A stretch of 51,882 nt of DNA. Source: Bacillota bacterium (GTDB lineage: Bacteria; Bacillota; Dehalobacteriia; UBA4068). Positions within the stretch are counted from its first letter, which is position 1, and the number at the start of each line of letters is the position of its first letter. The translations under genes were made by a program, and so were the position numbers. The notes beneath the pieces were generated by a model, which had not been told where the DNA came from, made no database searches, and saw nothing but the letters and a program-made list of their open reading frames with translations. The stretch is taken from positions 1-51,882 of the forward strand of contig JAUNBC010000011.1 of the NCBI GenBank assembly GCA_030527285.1. The letters run 5' to 3'. Shown piece by piece: positions 1 through 8,675 of this stretch.

Positions 1-2
1 CG

Positions 3-53
3 ATCAGCATGGGCGCGCTCGCCGATGCTTATGCGGAAGGAGGTCATAAATAA
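3..53 (+). CDS. C-terminal end of an upstream gene (partial)
   Basis: Reading from base 3, an open frame gives sixteen residues ending in ALADAYAEGGHK and stops with TAA at 51-53. The stop overlaps the ATG of the next gene by one base (TAATG), which is typical of translational coupling, so this is likely the last part of a gene in the same operon as the FAD oxidoreductase. In sarcosine-oxidase or HcnABC-type operons the partner is another flavoprotein subunit, but the tail is too short to identify. Confidence 0.5.
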   Translation: MSMGALADAYAEGGHK

Positions 54-1225
54 TGGCATTGACAAAGAAAAAATACGAGGTCATCGTTATCGGCGCCGGT
101 ATTAGTGGCGCCTGCACAGCCTTCGAGCTGGCCAAGCGCGGCGTGACCGACGTTTTATTGGTCGATAAGCAATATGTCGCCTCCGGCGCTACCGGCCGCT
201 GCGCCGCCGGTATCCGCCAGCAGTTCGGTTTCCGCCTCAATGCCGAGGTCGCTATCGACTGCACCGAGATCTGGACTAACCTCAACAAGTACACCGGCTA
301 CAAGCATGATTGCGGCGTGGTGCAATGCGGCTATATGCTGCTCGCCTACACCGAAGCCGAGCTGCGCACCTTCACCAACAATCTGATACTCCAGCATGAG
401 CTGGGCATCAACTCCGAGGAATTGGATATTCCGGCAATCAAAAAGATCCTGCCCGGACTCAATACCGAGGGCGTGTTGGGCGCTACATGGAATGCTGAAG
501 ACGGTACCGCCGATCCCTTCCACGGCACTTTAGCTTTTGCCCGCGGCGCCGAGCGCATGGGCGTTGACGTAGCTCCGTATACCGAAGTTCTGCAGATCAA
601 GACCTTGAACGGCGAAGTCTGCGGCGTGGAGACCAATCGCGGCTATATCGAGACCAAGCATATCATCAACTGCGCTAATTCCTGGGCGCCGATCCTTGCC
701 GCTCAAGTCGGCGACGAGATACCGATCAAGAATGAGCGCCATCAGATCTTCGTCACCGAGCCGGTCGGCATGTTAGGCCCCAACGGCCTGCCGATGCCGA
801 TGGTCCTGACCTTCTGCAAGGGTACGTATTCCAAGCAGACGGCGCATGGTTCGCTGCTGCTGGGTATCGACGAAGAGCCCGAGCACAGCTACAACAGCAA
901 CGCTACCTGGGATTTCGCCGAGAAATGCTGCGGCCTGCATTGCGAGATGTTCCCGATGTTCCGCAAGCTGCGCATCGTGCGTCAATGGGCCGGTTTCTAT
1001 GATATCAGCCCCGACAGCAATACGATCATTCATTTCTCCGAGAATGCCAAGGGTCTGGTTTCCCTCTGCGGCTTGTCCGGACACGGCTTCCTGCTTGGCC
1101 CGCGCCTGGGTATTTTGCTGGCCAATAATTACTGCGGCCTCGACGACCCCATCGACATCAAGCGTTTCTCGCTCGATCGTTACAAAGATGGCGGCGAGCT
1201 GCTGTCCGAGCCTCTGTGCGTCTAA
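53..1225 (+). CDS. FAD-dependent oxidoreductase, DAO family (sarcosine oxidase beta-subunit/HcnC-like)
   Basis: A 390-residue flavoprotein of the D-amino-acid oxidase fold. A Rossmann FAD-binding motif GAGISG is at residues 14-19, followed by the acidic end of the second strand (LLVDK), and the C-terminal part has the family signature around GLSGHGFLLGP. Members oxidise secondary or primary amines such as sarcosine, glycine, proline or opines, usually with a second flavoprotein subunit. Here an upstream gene overlaps the start by one base, which supports a heteromeric enzyme. A strong ribosome-binding site (GGAGGT) lies 8-13 bases before the ATG. The substrate cannot be read from sequence. 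A rho-independent terminator follows directly, so this is the last gene of its operon. Confidence 0.8.
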   Translation: MALTKKKYEVIVIGAGISGACTAFELAKRGVTDVLLVDKQYVASGATGRCAAGIRQQFGFRLNAEVAIDCTEIWTNLNKYTGYKHDCGVVQCGYMLLAYTEAELRTFTNNLILQHELGINSEELDIPAIKKILPGLNTEGVLGATWNAEDGTADPFHGTLAFARGAERMGVDVAPYTEVLQIKTLNGEVCGVETNRGYIETKHIINCANSWAPILAAQVGDEIPIKNERHQIFVTEPVGMLGPNGLPMPMVLTFCKGTYSKQTAHGSLLLGIDEEPEHSYNSNATWDFAEKCCGLHCEMFPMFRKLRIVRQWAGFYDISPDSNTIIHFSENAKGLVSLCGLSGHGFLLGPRLGILLANNYCGLDDPIDIKRFSLDRYKDGGELLSEPLCV

Positions 1226-1252
1226 ATTGCACTTGCGCTGATCAGCACAGTC

Positions 1253-1285
1253 AGAGCCGGAAGCCTTCGCTTCCGGCTCTTTTTG
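1253..1285 (+). terminator. Rho-independent terminator after the FAD oxidoreductase
   Basis: An 11-bp perfect stem (AGAGCCGGAAG at 1253-1263 with CTTCCGGCTCT at 1270-1280) has a CCTTCG loop and is followed by a run of T at 1280-1284. Confidence 0.9.
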
Positions 1286-1325
1286 TTCCATTATATATTA
1301 GCGTCTTTTATTTTGCGCGCAAAAA

Positions 1326-1334
1326 TGCTATACT
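1326..1334 (+). promoter_or_regulatory. Probable extended -10 promoter of polA
   Basis: TGCTATACT at 1326-1334 is an extended -10 (TGn then TATACT) in an AT-rich gap just after the terminator and about 70 bases before polA. No convincing -35 hexamer lies 17 bases upstream. An extended -10 can work without one. Confidence 0.45.
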
Positions 1335-1402
1335 ATTATCCATAACGGCTGCGGCGCATACCCCGCCGCCCGCGGGAAAGCATCCGGCTCAGGGAGGTAG
1401 CT

Positions 1403-4123
1403 ATGAGCGGCAAAGTTTTATTGATCGACGGTTCCAGCCTACTGCATCGCGCTTTTTACGCTTTGCCGCTGCTGTCCAATCAGCAGGGTCAGTACGTCAA
1501 CGGCGTGCATGGCTTTATGATGATGCTCAACCGCCTGGTGGCGGAACGGCAGCCGCAGCATATCATCGTCTGCTTTGACAAAAGCCGCGTTACCTTCCGC
1601 AATCAGATCTACGCCGGGTACAAGGCGCAGCGCGCCGAAACGCCGCCCGAATTGCGCGGGCAATTCGAGACTTTGAAGCAGGTGCTGACGGCGGCGCATA
1701 TCGACTGGCGGGAGCTGGACGGCTATGAGGCCGACGATCTGCTGGGCAGCTATGCGCGGCTGGCCGTGGCGGAGGGTCTGCAAACGGAGATATTCTCCGG
1801 TGATAAGGATATATTTCAGCTGATCAACAAACAGGTCACGGTATTCATGACGCGCAAGGGCATCAGCGAGATCGAAGCATGGGACGAAGCGCGTTTTATC
1901 GGGCATTACGGCTTCGCTCCGGCCAAGATGACCGATTTCAAGGGGTTGATGGGCGATGCTTCCGATAATATTCCCGGCGTGCCCGGCGTGGGCGAGAAAA
2001 CGGCGCTCAAACTGATGGGCGAATTTGGCGATATCGACGGCGTATACGCTAATCTGATCAACGTCAGCGGCGATAAACTGCGGCAGAAGCTGCTGGAAAA
2101 CAAGCAGTTGGCCTATATCTCCAAGCAGTTGGCGACTATTGACTGCGCCGTGCCGCTGCAACCCGACTGGGCGGCCTGCGTCTATGATCCCGCCGCCGAT
2201 CTTGGCGAGCTGCGCGCGCTGTATAAGCAGCTGGGTCTGCGTCAGCTGCTGCGCGGCTTGAACAGCAACGAGCGGCCGTCGCTAACTCCCGCCGCCGTGA
2301 GCGCCGAAGAGGACGCGCCGTGGGGCGCGGAGGACGGCCCCGCCGCCAAAGCCGCTGATAAAACGCGCGCCGAAGCCAAAGCGGCCGGCGAAGCAGCGTC
2401 CGCCGTATGGCGGAACAGCGGCGAGCTGGAGACGCTGCTTACGGCCATCGAGGCCGAGCAAAGCTGCTCGCTGTACGCCGTCTGGCGCACGCCGGTGGTG
2501 GACGGCCAGCTCGAGTTTTTAGCCATCGGCTGTCCCGATCAGCCGCCATATGTGATAGATTTCAGCGACGAGGACGCCGAGCCGCGCTTGCAGCGCTGCA
2601 AACGGATGCTGGAGAATACGCGCATCGGCAAGATCACGGCGGCGGCCAAGGAGCTGCGGCTGCTGCTCAGGGCGCATGATATCGTCCTGGACGGCCTGCT
2701 GGACGACGTGCTGATCGCCGCCTATCTGCTGGACGCCAATGCCGGCGAGCCGCAACTGCTGCCGCTATTGCGGCAAAACGGCCTCGCTGCGGATATCGAG
2801 ACGCAAGCGCCGGCCGCGCAGGCCGCCGCCTGTGTCAAGCTGCTGCCGCAGTTGGCGGCGCTGCTGGATACGCGCATCGACGCGGCGACGATGGGCAAGC
2901 TCTATCGCGAGCTGGAGCTGCCGCTGACGTTGGTGCTGGCCGATATGGAGGCCGAGGGCATACGCGTGCGCGAGGAGGGGCTGCTGCAAATGTCGGAGCT
3001 GCTGCAAAAGCAGGCCGAGCAGTATCAGCAGCAGATATACGCCATCGCCGGCCATGAGTTCAATCTCAATTCGCCCAAACAGCTGGGCGTGGTCTTATTC
3101 GAGGAGCTGGGCTTGCCGCCGGCCAAGAAGACCAAGACCGGCTATTCTACCGACGCGGAAGTGCTGGAGGCGCTGGCCTTGCAGCATCCGATCGCGCAGC
3201 AGCTGCTCGATTACCGTCTGGCGGCTAAGCTGCGCTCCACCTATACGGAGGGGCTGCGTTATCTGATCAACCCGCGCACCGGCAAGCTGCATACCAGCTT
3301 CAAGCAGATGATCGCCGCTACCGGCCGCCTGTCCTCGGCGGAGCCTAATTTGCAAAATATACCGGTGCGCCATCCGCTGGGACGCAAGATCCGCGAGGTA
3401 TTTACCGCCGACGGCGAGGGTGATATGCTGCTGGCCATCGACTACAATCAGATCGAGCTGCGCGTGCTGGCGCATATTTCCGCCGACGAGGGCTTGATCG
3501 AGGCCTACCGCCGCGGCGAGGATATACATCTGCGCACCGCCTCCGAGGTGCTGGGCGTCAGTCCGGAGCAGATCACGCCGCTGCAAAGACGGCAGGCCAA
3601 GGCCGTCAATTTCGGTATCGTCTACGGCATCTCCGACTATGGGCTGTCGCGGGATATCGGGGTCAGCCGCAAGGAGGCCGCCGAGTACATCGCCCGTTAT
3701 TTCGCCCGCTATCCCGGCGTGGCCGCCTATCAGCGTGAGGTGGTGGCCGCCGCGCGCCGCGACGGTTACGTGAGCACGCTGATCAAACGCCGCCGCGCCC
3801 TGCCGGAGCTGATCAGCACCAACTATAACCTGCGCAGCTTTGCCGAGCGCATGGCGATCAATACGCCGATACAAGGCACAGCCGCCGATATCATCAAGAT
3901 CGCCATGCTTGACGTGGCGCGCGAGCTGAAGGCGCGCGGGCTGAGGACAAAGATGATATTGCAGGTGCATGACGAGCTGATCTTCAATATGCCGTCCGAG
4001 GAGGTCAAATCGGCGCCGCTGCTGCTCAAGGGGCTGATGGAAAAGGCGCTGCCGCTGAGCGTACCGCTGGTCGCCGAGGTCAAGATCGGCAAGGATTGGT
4101 ATAATATGGTGAAGATCGACTGA
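1403..4123 (+). CDS. polA: DNA polymerase I
   Basis: A 906-residue family-A polymerase for Okazaki-fragment maturation and repair synthesis. Residues 1 to about 290 form the 5'-3' exonuclease (starts VLLIDGSSLLHRAFYA, acidic metal-site motifs EADDLLG and GDASDNIPGVPGVGEKTA). An Ala-rich linker follows (about 300-335). The middle domain has the position of a 3'-5' exonuclease but lacks the Asp-x-Glu metal motif (it reads SLYAVWRT), so proofreading is probably absent. The polymerase domain carries motif A (DYNQIELR, Asp680), motif B (RRQAKAVNFGIVYG, about 728-741) and motif C (QVHDE, 854-858). The start is supported by GGGAGGT seven bases upstream. It leads a run with mutM and coaE, a common firmicute order. 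Confidence 0.97.
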   Translation: MSGKVLLIDGSSLLHRAFYALPLLSNQQGQYVNGVHGFMMMLNRLVAERQPQHIIVCFDKSRVTFRNQIYAGYKAQRAETPPELRGQFETLKQVLTAAHIDWRELDGYEADDLLGSYARLAVAEGLQTEIFSGDKDIFQLINKQVTVFMTRKGISEIEAWDEARFIGHYGFAPAKMTDFKGLMGDASDNIPGVPGVGEKTALKLMGEFGDIDGVYANLINVSGDKLRQKLLENKQLAYISKQLATIDCAVPLQPDWAACVYDPAADLGELRALYKQLGLRQLLRGLNSNERPSLTPAAVSAEEDAPWGAEDGPAAKAADKTRAEAKAAGEAASAVWRNSGELETLLTAIEAEQSCSLYAVWRTPVVDGQLEFLAIGCPDQPPYVIDFSDEDAEPRLQRCKRMLENTRIGKITAAAKELRLLLRAHDIVLDGLLDDVLIAAYLLDANAGEPQLLPLLRQNGLAADIETQAPAAQAAACVKLLPQLAALLDTRIDAATMGKLYRELELPLTLVLADMEAEGIRVREEGLLQMSELLQKQAEQYQQQIYAIAGHEFNLNSPKQLGVVLFEELGLPPAKKTKTGYSTDAEVLEALALQHPIAQQLLDYRLAAKLRSTYTEGLRYLINPRTGKLHTSFKQMIAATGRLSSAEPNLQNIPVRHPLGRKIREVFTADGEGDMLLAIDYNQIELRVLAHISADEGLIEAYRRGEDIHLRTASEVLGVSPEQITPLQRRQAKAVNFGIVYGISDYGLSRDIGVSRKEAAEYIARYFARYPGVAAYQREVVAAARRDGYVSTLIKRRRALPELISTNYNLRSFAERMAINTPIQGTAADIIKIAMLDVARELKARGLRTKMILQVHDELIFNMPSEEVKSAPLLLKGLMEKALPLSVPLVAEVKIGKDWYNMVKID

Positions 4124-4168
4124 TGAGAAACGCCTACGCTCTTGGAATAAACTTTACGCGAGGTAATG

Positions 4169-4993
4169 ATGCCGGAACTGCCGGAAATAGAAACCGTTAA
4201 ACGCACGCTGTCGCCGCATCTGCTGGGGCGGCGCATCGAGGGCGTCGAGCTGCGGCGCGCGGAGGTGGTCAAACATCCCGACGCCGGACAGTTCGCCGCC
4301 GCCTTGCGCGGGGCGTACATACAGGAGCTGGCGCGGCGCGGCAAATATCTGCTGATACGCCTGCAAAACGGCGCGACGCTGGCCGTACATCTGCGCATGA
4401 CCGGCCGCCTGCTATGCGTGGAGGCGGAGCGTCCGCTCAAAGCGCATACGCATCTGATCTTCCGCCTTGACGATGGGCGCGAATTGCGCTTTTCCGATAC
4501 GCGGCGTTTCGGCGGGCTGTGGCTGCTGCAAGCCGGCGAGCGGGATGACTGCACCGGTATGCACAAGCTGGGAGTGGAGCCGTTCGACGCGGTCTTTGGC
4601 GCGGAGTATTTGCAGCAGCGACTGGGACGGCGTAATATCAGCGTTAAGCAGGGCATACTCGATCAGAGCGTGCTGGCCGGTCTGGGCAATATCTATGCCG
4701 ACGAGGCTTGCTTTGCCGCGGCGCTACTGCCGCAAAAGTGCTGCCGCGAGCTGAGCGCCGGCGAATGGCAGGCGCTGGCGGCGGCGATACCGCCGATACT
4801 CGAGGCGGCCATTGCCAATAACGGCACGACTTTTTCCGATTATCTGGACGGCGAGGGGCGCGAGGGGCAGAATATGCCCTATCTGAACGTGTACGGACGC
4901 GGCGGCCAGCCCTGCCGTAATTGCGGCGCGGCGCTGGAAAAAACGCGCGTCGGCGGGCGCGGCACCGTCTATTGCCCGCATTGTCAGAAATAA
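4169..4993 (+). CDS. mutM: Formamidopyrimidine-DNA glycosylase
   Basis: A 274-residue base-excision repair glycosylase/AP lyase that removes 8-oxoguanine and Fapy lesions. Two adjacent ATG codons (4166 and 4169) are possible. The second is chosen because the catalytic N-terminal proline must follow the initiator Met directly (MPELPE, Pro2-Glu3) and because the GAGGT ribosome site is better spaced from it. The conserved lysine lies in RRGKYLL, and a C-terminal zinc finger has Cys249, Cys252, Cys269 and Cys272 with the catalytic Arg264 in GGRGT. It follows polA by about 45 bases and precedes coaE by 14. Confidence 0.97.
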   Translation: MPELPEIETVKRTLSPHLLGRRIEGVELRRAEVVKHPDAGQFAAALRGAYIQELARRGKYLLIRLQNGATLAVHLRMTGRLLCVEAERPLKAHTHLIFRLDDGRELRFSDTRRFGGLWLLQAGERDDCTGMHKLGVEPFDAVFGAEYLQQRLGRRNISVKQGILDQSVLAGLGNIYADEACFAAALLPQKCCRELSAGEWQALAAAIPPILEAAIANNGTTFSDYLDGEGREGQNMPYLNVYGRGGQPCRNCGAALEKTRVGGRGTVYCPHCQK

Positions 4994-5007
4994 CCAGGGA
5001 GCGGCTC

Positions 5008-5625
5008 ATGAGTATTATCGGCGTTACCGGCAATATCGGTTCCGGCAAATCATTGGCGGCGGCCTATTTGCAGCAATTCGGCGCGGCGCGTATCGACGCG
5101 GATATCATCGGCCATCAGCTATTGCGCAAAGGCGGCGCGGCCTATCAGCCGCTGCTGGAGCATTTCGGCGCGCGTATCTTAGCGGCGGATGGCGAGATCG
5201 ACCGGCGCAAGCTGGCGGCCATCGTTTTTGCCGCCGACGGGCGCGAGCAGCTGCAGCGGCTGAACGACGTCACTCATCCGCTGATACGCCGGCAGATCCA
5301 GGCCGAGATCGCGGCGGCGCAGCGGGACGGCTATCCGCATATCGTGCTCGAGGCGGCGCTGCTGTTGCAGGCCGGCTGGCGGCGGCAGGTCGATCAGGTG
5401 TGGCTGATCGTAGCGCCGGAGGCGGAATTAGTGCGGCGGGTGATGCTGCGCGATAACGTTGACGAACAGACGGCGCGGGCGCGGCTGGAGCGGCAGCTCA
5501 GCGAGCGGCAAATGCGCGCGCTGGCCGACCGGGTTTTCTGCAATGACGGCAGCCCCGAGCAGCTCAGGGAGGCCTTGTATGCCGCGTACAGCGAGCTTGA
5601 ACATAAGGAGAACAAAAATGGCTAA
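5008..5625 (+). CDS. coaE: Dephospho-CoA kinase
   Basis: A 205-residue P-loop kinase for the last step of coenzyme A synthesis (phosphorylation of the ribose 3'-OH of dephospho-CoA). The Walker A motif GNIGSGKS is at residues 8-15, followed by the family's DADIIGHQLL segment, where the Asp is catalytic, and by the lid region near RLERQLSERQM. A much longer in-frame extension exists upstream, but it lies inside mutM; the ATG at 5008, preceded by GGGAGCGG, gives the usual length. The stop overlaps the start of the following lytic transglycosylase by eight bases. Confidence 0.96.
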   Translation: MSIIGVTGNIGSGKSLAAAYLQQFGAARIDADIIGHQLLRKGGAAYQPLLEHFGARILAADGEIDRRKLAAIVFAADGREQLQRLNDVTHPLIRRQIQAEIAAAQRDGYPHIVLEAALLLQAGWRRQVDQVWLIVAPEAELVRRVMLRDNVDEQTARARLERQLSERQMRALADRVFCNDGSPEQLREALYAAYSELEHKENKNG

Positions 5626-6214
5626 GAAAATGCGTAAACGCGGGGGAATACTGTTGGCGATAGGCATAGTGTTATTGCTGTTGTTCGCGGCGGCGGTGTG
5701 GCAGCGGCAGGCGATATTCGAATACTTCTTCCCCATCGACCATCAGCAGCAGATCGAGGCGGTCTGCGAGGAGTATAACGCCGTCTTTGGCGCGAATATC
5801 GACCCATGGCTGGTCGCGGCGATCATCCGCGAGGAGAGCGCGTATGACGCGGCCGCCACTTCCCATGCCGGAGCCTGCGGCCTGATGCAGCTGATGCCCG
5901 ATACCGCCCAGTATATCATCGACGAGAGCGGGCTTGATATTACTGCGGAACAGGCGCTATGGCAGCCGGAATGGAATATAGCCTGCGGCGTATGGTATCT
6001 GTGCTATGTGGCGGAGAGCTATTTCGACGGCCGCATCTGGCCGGCGGTGGCCGCCTATAATGCCGGTCATAATAGGGTCGAGCAATGGCTGGAGGAGGGC
6101 ACATGGGATGGCAGCGCCGAGAGCTACGCCGATATACCCTATAATGAAACGGCGCGCTACCTGCGGCAGGTGCGGCTCAGCTACGAGGTCTATCAATTCC
6201 TCTATGACAGGTAG
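5618..6214 (+). CDS. Membrane-anchored lytic transglycosylase (Slt/SLT domain)
   Basis: A 198-residue protein with a basic N-terminus and one membrane segment (about residues 10-28), then a goose-lysozyme-like SLT domain. The catalytic glutamate is Glu73 in REES, followed by the family motifs GACGLMQLMP, AAYNAG and the late NETARYLRQV. These enzymes cleave peptidoglycan between MurNAc and GlcNAc to leave 1,6-anhydroMurNAc; the anchor places the domain outside the cytoplasmic membrane. Start at 5618 follows AAGGAG and overlaps coaE by eight bases, so the two are translationally coupled. A lytic transglycosylase directly behind coaE is a recurrent arrangement in Negativicutes and related clostridia. 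Confidence 0.92.
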   Translation: MAKKMRKRGGILLAIGIVLLLLFAAAVWQRQAIFEYFFPIDHQQQIEAVCEEYNAVFGANIDPWLVAAIIREESAYDAAATSHAGACGLMQLMPDTAQYIIDESGLDITAEQALWQPEWNIACGVWYLCYVAESYFDGRIWPAVAAYNAGHNRVEQWLEEGTWDGSAESYADIPYNETARYLRQVRLSYEVYQFLYDR

Positions 6215-6294
6215 CGGGCGCGGCAAAAAGAGGAAAACAGCCGCCAGCAGGGAATATATATAAGCCGAGAATAACGCCGAATGGATGTGAATTT

Positions 6295-7332
6295 ATGCGT
6301 GATATGTATGACGATCTGGATAAGGTGACAGCCTATCGCTGCGACGAGGATCGCGCCTATTGCGCGGCCGAGCATCAGGAGATCGCGCGCGGCTTGACCA
6401 CGGATATTTATTTTATCAAGACGATGCAGATACTCAGGCATATGGGCTTGGAAAAAACGCAGGTCACAGCCGAGATATTCGCCCGCCGTTCAGGCATTTT
6501 CGCCGGGCTGGCCGAGGCGATGAGCCTGCTCGCCGACAGCGAGGTCGAGATCTGGGCGCTGCCGGAGGGAAGCGCCTTTGAGAAAAAAGAGGTGCTGATG
6601 CGCATTTCCGGCCCCTATGAGCAGTTCGGTCTGTTTGAAACGCCGCTATTGGGCATTTTGGCCTCATCATCAGGCTGGGCTACCGCGGCGCATCAGATCA
6701 TGGAGGCGGCCGGCGATTGCCCGGTCACCGTATTCGGCGCGCGTCACGTGCATCCGGCGGTAGCGCCGGTAATGGAGCGCGCGGCGATCATCGGCGGGGT
6801 CGACGGCGCGTCCTGCGTCCTCGGAGCCAAGCTGGCCGGTATGGAGCCGGTGGGCACCGCGCCCCATGCGCTGTTCCTGATCGCCGGCGATACGGTCAAG
6901 GCCGCCATCGCCTATGATGAATGTATGCCGGAGAATTCGGCGCGATTGATATTGATAGACACCTTCAAGGACGAGGCCGAGGAGAGCTTGCGCGTGGCCG
7001 AGGCGATGAAGGGACATTTGGCGGGCGTGCGGCTGGATACGCCCTCCGAGCGCGGCGGCGTCGGCGTGGAGCTGGTGCGCGAGGTGCGGGCGCGGCTGGA
7101 TAGAGCCGGCTTCCCCGAGGTCAAGGTGTTCGTTTCCGGCGGCTTGACCCCGCAGCGGCTGATAGATTTGCGCGAGGCCGGTGCGCAGGCCTTCGGCGTT
7201 GGCTCCTATATTTCCGGCGCTTCGCCGATCGATATGACCATGGACCTCAAAGAGGTGGCGGGCGAGCCGGTAGCCAAGCGTGGCCGTATCCCCGGCATCA
7301 TCGAGAACGATAAGCTGATCCGGCAGAAGTAG
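6295..7332 (+). CDS. pncB: Nicotinate phosphoribosyltransferase
   Basis: A 345-residue enzyme of the short NAPRTase type. It joins nicotinate and PRPP to nicotinate mononucleotide in NAD salvage. Recognisable parts are the N-terminal region (GLTTDIYFIKT), the central FGARHVHPA segment, the GVDGASCVLGAKLAG stretch, and the C-terminal phosphate-binding loop (FVSGGLTPQRL ... AFGVGSYI). The ribosome site is weak (GGATG), and a second ATG three codons downstream is an alternative start. It stands alone between the transglycosylase and a terminator. Confidence 0.9.
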   Translation: MRDMYDDLDKVTAYRCDEDRAYCAAEHQEIARGLTTDIYFIKTMQILRHMGLEKTQVTAEIFARRSGIFAGLAEAMSLLADSEVEIWALPEGSAFEKKEVLMRISGPYEQFGLFETPLLGILASSSGWATAAHQIMEAAGDCPVTVFGARHVHPAVAPVMERAAIIGGVDGASCVLGAKLAGMEPVGTAPHALFLIAGDTVKAAIAYDECMPENSARLILIDTFKDEAEESLRVAEAMKGHLAGVRLDTPSERGGVGVELVREVRARLDRAGFPEVKVFVSGGLTPQRLIDLREAGAQAFGVGSYISGASPIDMTMDLKEVAGEPVAKRGRIPGIIENDKLIRQK

Positions 7333-7361
7333 GCGGCCGGCCGGCAGGTCAACGTAGAATC

Positions 7362-7391
7362 AGCGCGCCAGACTAAAGCCGGCGCGCTTTT
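7362..7391 (+). terminator. Rho-independent terminator after pncB
   Basis: AGCGCGCC (7362-7369) pairs with GGCGCGCT (7381-7388) across an 11-base loop, followed by TTTT. Confidence 0.75.
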
Positions 7392-7436
7392 GCTTGCAGC
7401 GAGGCAGCCTGCCGCGGCTCGTGTCGGGAGACGATG

Positions 7437-8288
7437 ATGAAAGAGAAACGAAAAAAGATGATATGTATAGTTGCAGCCGTGCTGCTCCTTGCTTTATGTA
7501 TCGTCGCCTTATGGCCGGGGCTCGTTGTCAGACGCTACGAAGAATACAGCGGCAAGCTGCATGAGAGCGTCCGGCTGGCGGTTTTGGCCGACCTGCACAG
7601 CGGCTTTTATGGCGAGCGCCAGGAAAAGCTGCTGGCGGCCATTGCCGAGCAGTCGCCGGACGCTGTTTTGCTGGTGGGCGATATCGTGGATGACAAAAAG
7701 TCGAGAGACGGCGCGGAGCTGCTGATTTCCGCGCTTGGCGACGCATACCCCTGCTATTATGTGAGCGGCAATCATGAGGCGTGGAGCGAGGACGCGCAGG
7801 GGATCAAGGAGCTGCTCCGCGGCTATGGCGTCACGGTGCTGGAGGGCGATACGGAGCGGCTGTCCGTAAACGGGCAAGTCATCCTGATCGGCGGCGTTGA
7901 CGATCCCGCCTGCTTTGACCAGCGCTACGCCTATGGCGATACGGACGGCTCGTGGGCGGAGCAGTATGCCGCCTGCGTGGCGGCGCAGGAGGAGCATATC
8001 TATTCCGTGCTGCTATCCCATCGTCCGGAGCTGACGGCGCAGTATAGCGACAGCGGCTTCGACCTGGTGCTGGCCGGTCATGCGCATGGCGGACAGGTGC
8101 GCATACCCGGTATCTTGAACGGGCTGCTCGCGCCCAATCAAGGCCTGTTCCCCCGCTATGCGGGCGGACGCTATCAGCTGGGCGGCACAACGCTCATCGT
8201 CAGTCGCGGACTTGCGCGCAACTGGATACCGCGCGTGTTTAACCGGCCGGAGCTGGTCATTGTTGATTTGCTGCCGCAGGTGAAATAA
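7437..8288 (+). CDS. Membrane-anchored metallophosphoesterase (YkuE-like)
   Basis: A 283-residue calcineurin-like phosphoesterase with one N-terminal membrane segment (about residues 8-27). The five metal motifs are in order: LADLHSG (Asp52, His54), VGDIVDD, GNHEAW, LSHRPE and GHAHGGQ. YkuE-type proteins are dinuclear metal enzymes; related LpxH-like enzymes cleave UDP-diacylglucosamine, but the substrate here cannot be assigned. Two adjacent ATGs (7434, 7437) exist; the second is better spaced from GGGAG at 7426-7430. It appears to be a single-gene unit between the pncB terminator and the repeat region. Confidence 0.88.
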   Translation: MKEKRKKMICIVAAVLLLALCIVALWPGLVVRRYEEYSGKLHESVRLAVLADLHSGFYGERQEKLLAAIAEQSPDAVLLVGDIVDDKKSRDGAELLISALGDAYPCYYVSGNHEAWSEDAQGIKELLRGYGVTVLEGDTERLSVNGQVILIGGVDDPACFDQRYAYGDTDGSWAEQYAACVAAQEEHIYSVLLSHRPELTAQYSDSGFDLVLAGHAHGGQVRIPGILNGLLAPNQGLFPRYAGGRYQLGGTTLIVSRGLARNWIPRVFNRPELVIVDLLPQVK

Positions 8289-8436
8289 AACCGCCATCCG
8301 AAAGCGGAAGCCGTTCTCCCCTTGCTGAAGGGTAAAATGTTTGAATTTGCAGCCGCAGCATGATAAACTGAATTATGGCAAACGCGGACGAAGCTCCCGC
8401 TCGTGTCTGCTAAAGCTGTTTTTGCTGTGCGCTTTT
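8289..8436. other. Intergenic gap with no recognised feature
   Basis: I see no credible gene, promoter or RNA here between the phosphoesterase stop and the first repeat fragment. Confidence 0.5.
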
Positions 8437-8494
8437 TGATCAAACATACCACAAAGAAATACCCGCCAAAAAAATCGTGGCGGGTTTTTTTATG
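8437..8494 (-). repeat. Truncated, chimeric copy of the tRNA-3'-end repeat; also works as a + strand terminator
   Basis: TGATCAAACATACCAC at 8437-8452 is identical to the left-end block of the two full repeats (8765-8780, 8905-8920). It is followed by a hairpin (ACCCGCC 8461-8467 with GGCGGGT 8479-8485, then T7). One flank of the hairpin matches the hairpin at 8776-8819 and the other (ATCGTGGCGGGTTTTTT) matches the one at 8916-8962, so it looks like a recombinant of two copies. There is no tRNA 3' end next to it. For the + strand phosphoesterase it would act as a terminator. Confidence 0.75.
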
Positions 8495-8553
8495 CCATTC
8501 GCAAACAAAAAGATATCAGCTGCAATGACGGTCATATAGAGTCAGGGGGAGCT

Positions 8554-8635
8554 CGAGGGGGCGGAGCCCCGCTCGAAGTAAAATACATCGCCGCCGCCCG
8601 CGCAGCGGGCAGGATTGGCCGCACAGCGGCAAATC
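8554..8635. repeat. Cluster of three short GC-rich hairpins
   Basis: Three consecutive palindromes: CGAG-GGGGC/GCCCC-G-CTCG at 8554-8575, GCCCGC/GCGGGC at 8596-8610, and GATT-g-GCCGC/GCGGC-a-AATC at 8613-8635. They lie beyond the distal end of the tRNA-associated repeat array and no gene covers them. This may be another structured repeat; the function is unknown. Confidence 0.6.
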
Positions 8636-8647
8636 CGCGGCGAAAGA

Positions 8648-8675
8648 AAGAGACCGGCATAAGCCGGTCTCTTTC
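8648..8675 (-). terminator. Hairpin at the distal end of the tRNA-Leu repeat array
   Basis: GAAAGAGACCGGC pairs with GCCGGTCTCTTTC (13 bp, TTAT loop on the minus strand) directly after the CCA of the distal tRNA-3'-end copy, followed on the minus strand by TTTCG. It is a plausible final terminator of the tRNA transcript. Confidence 0.65.
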
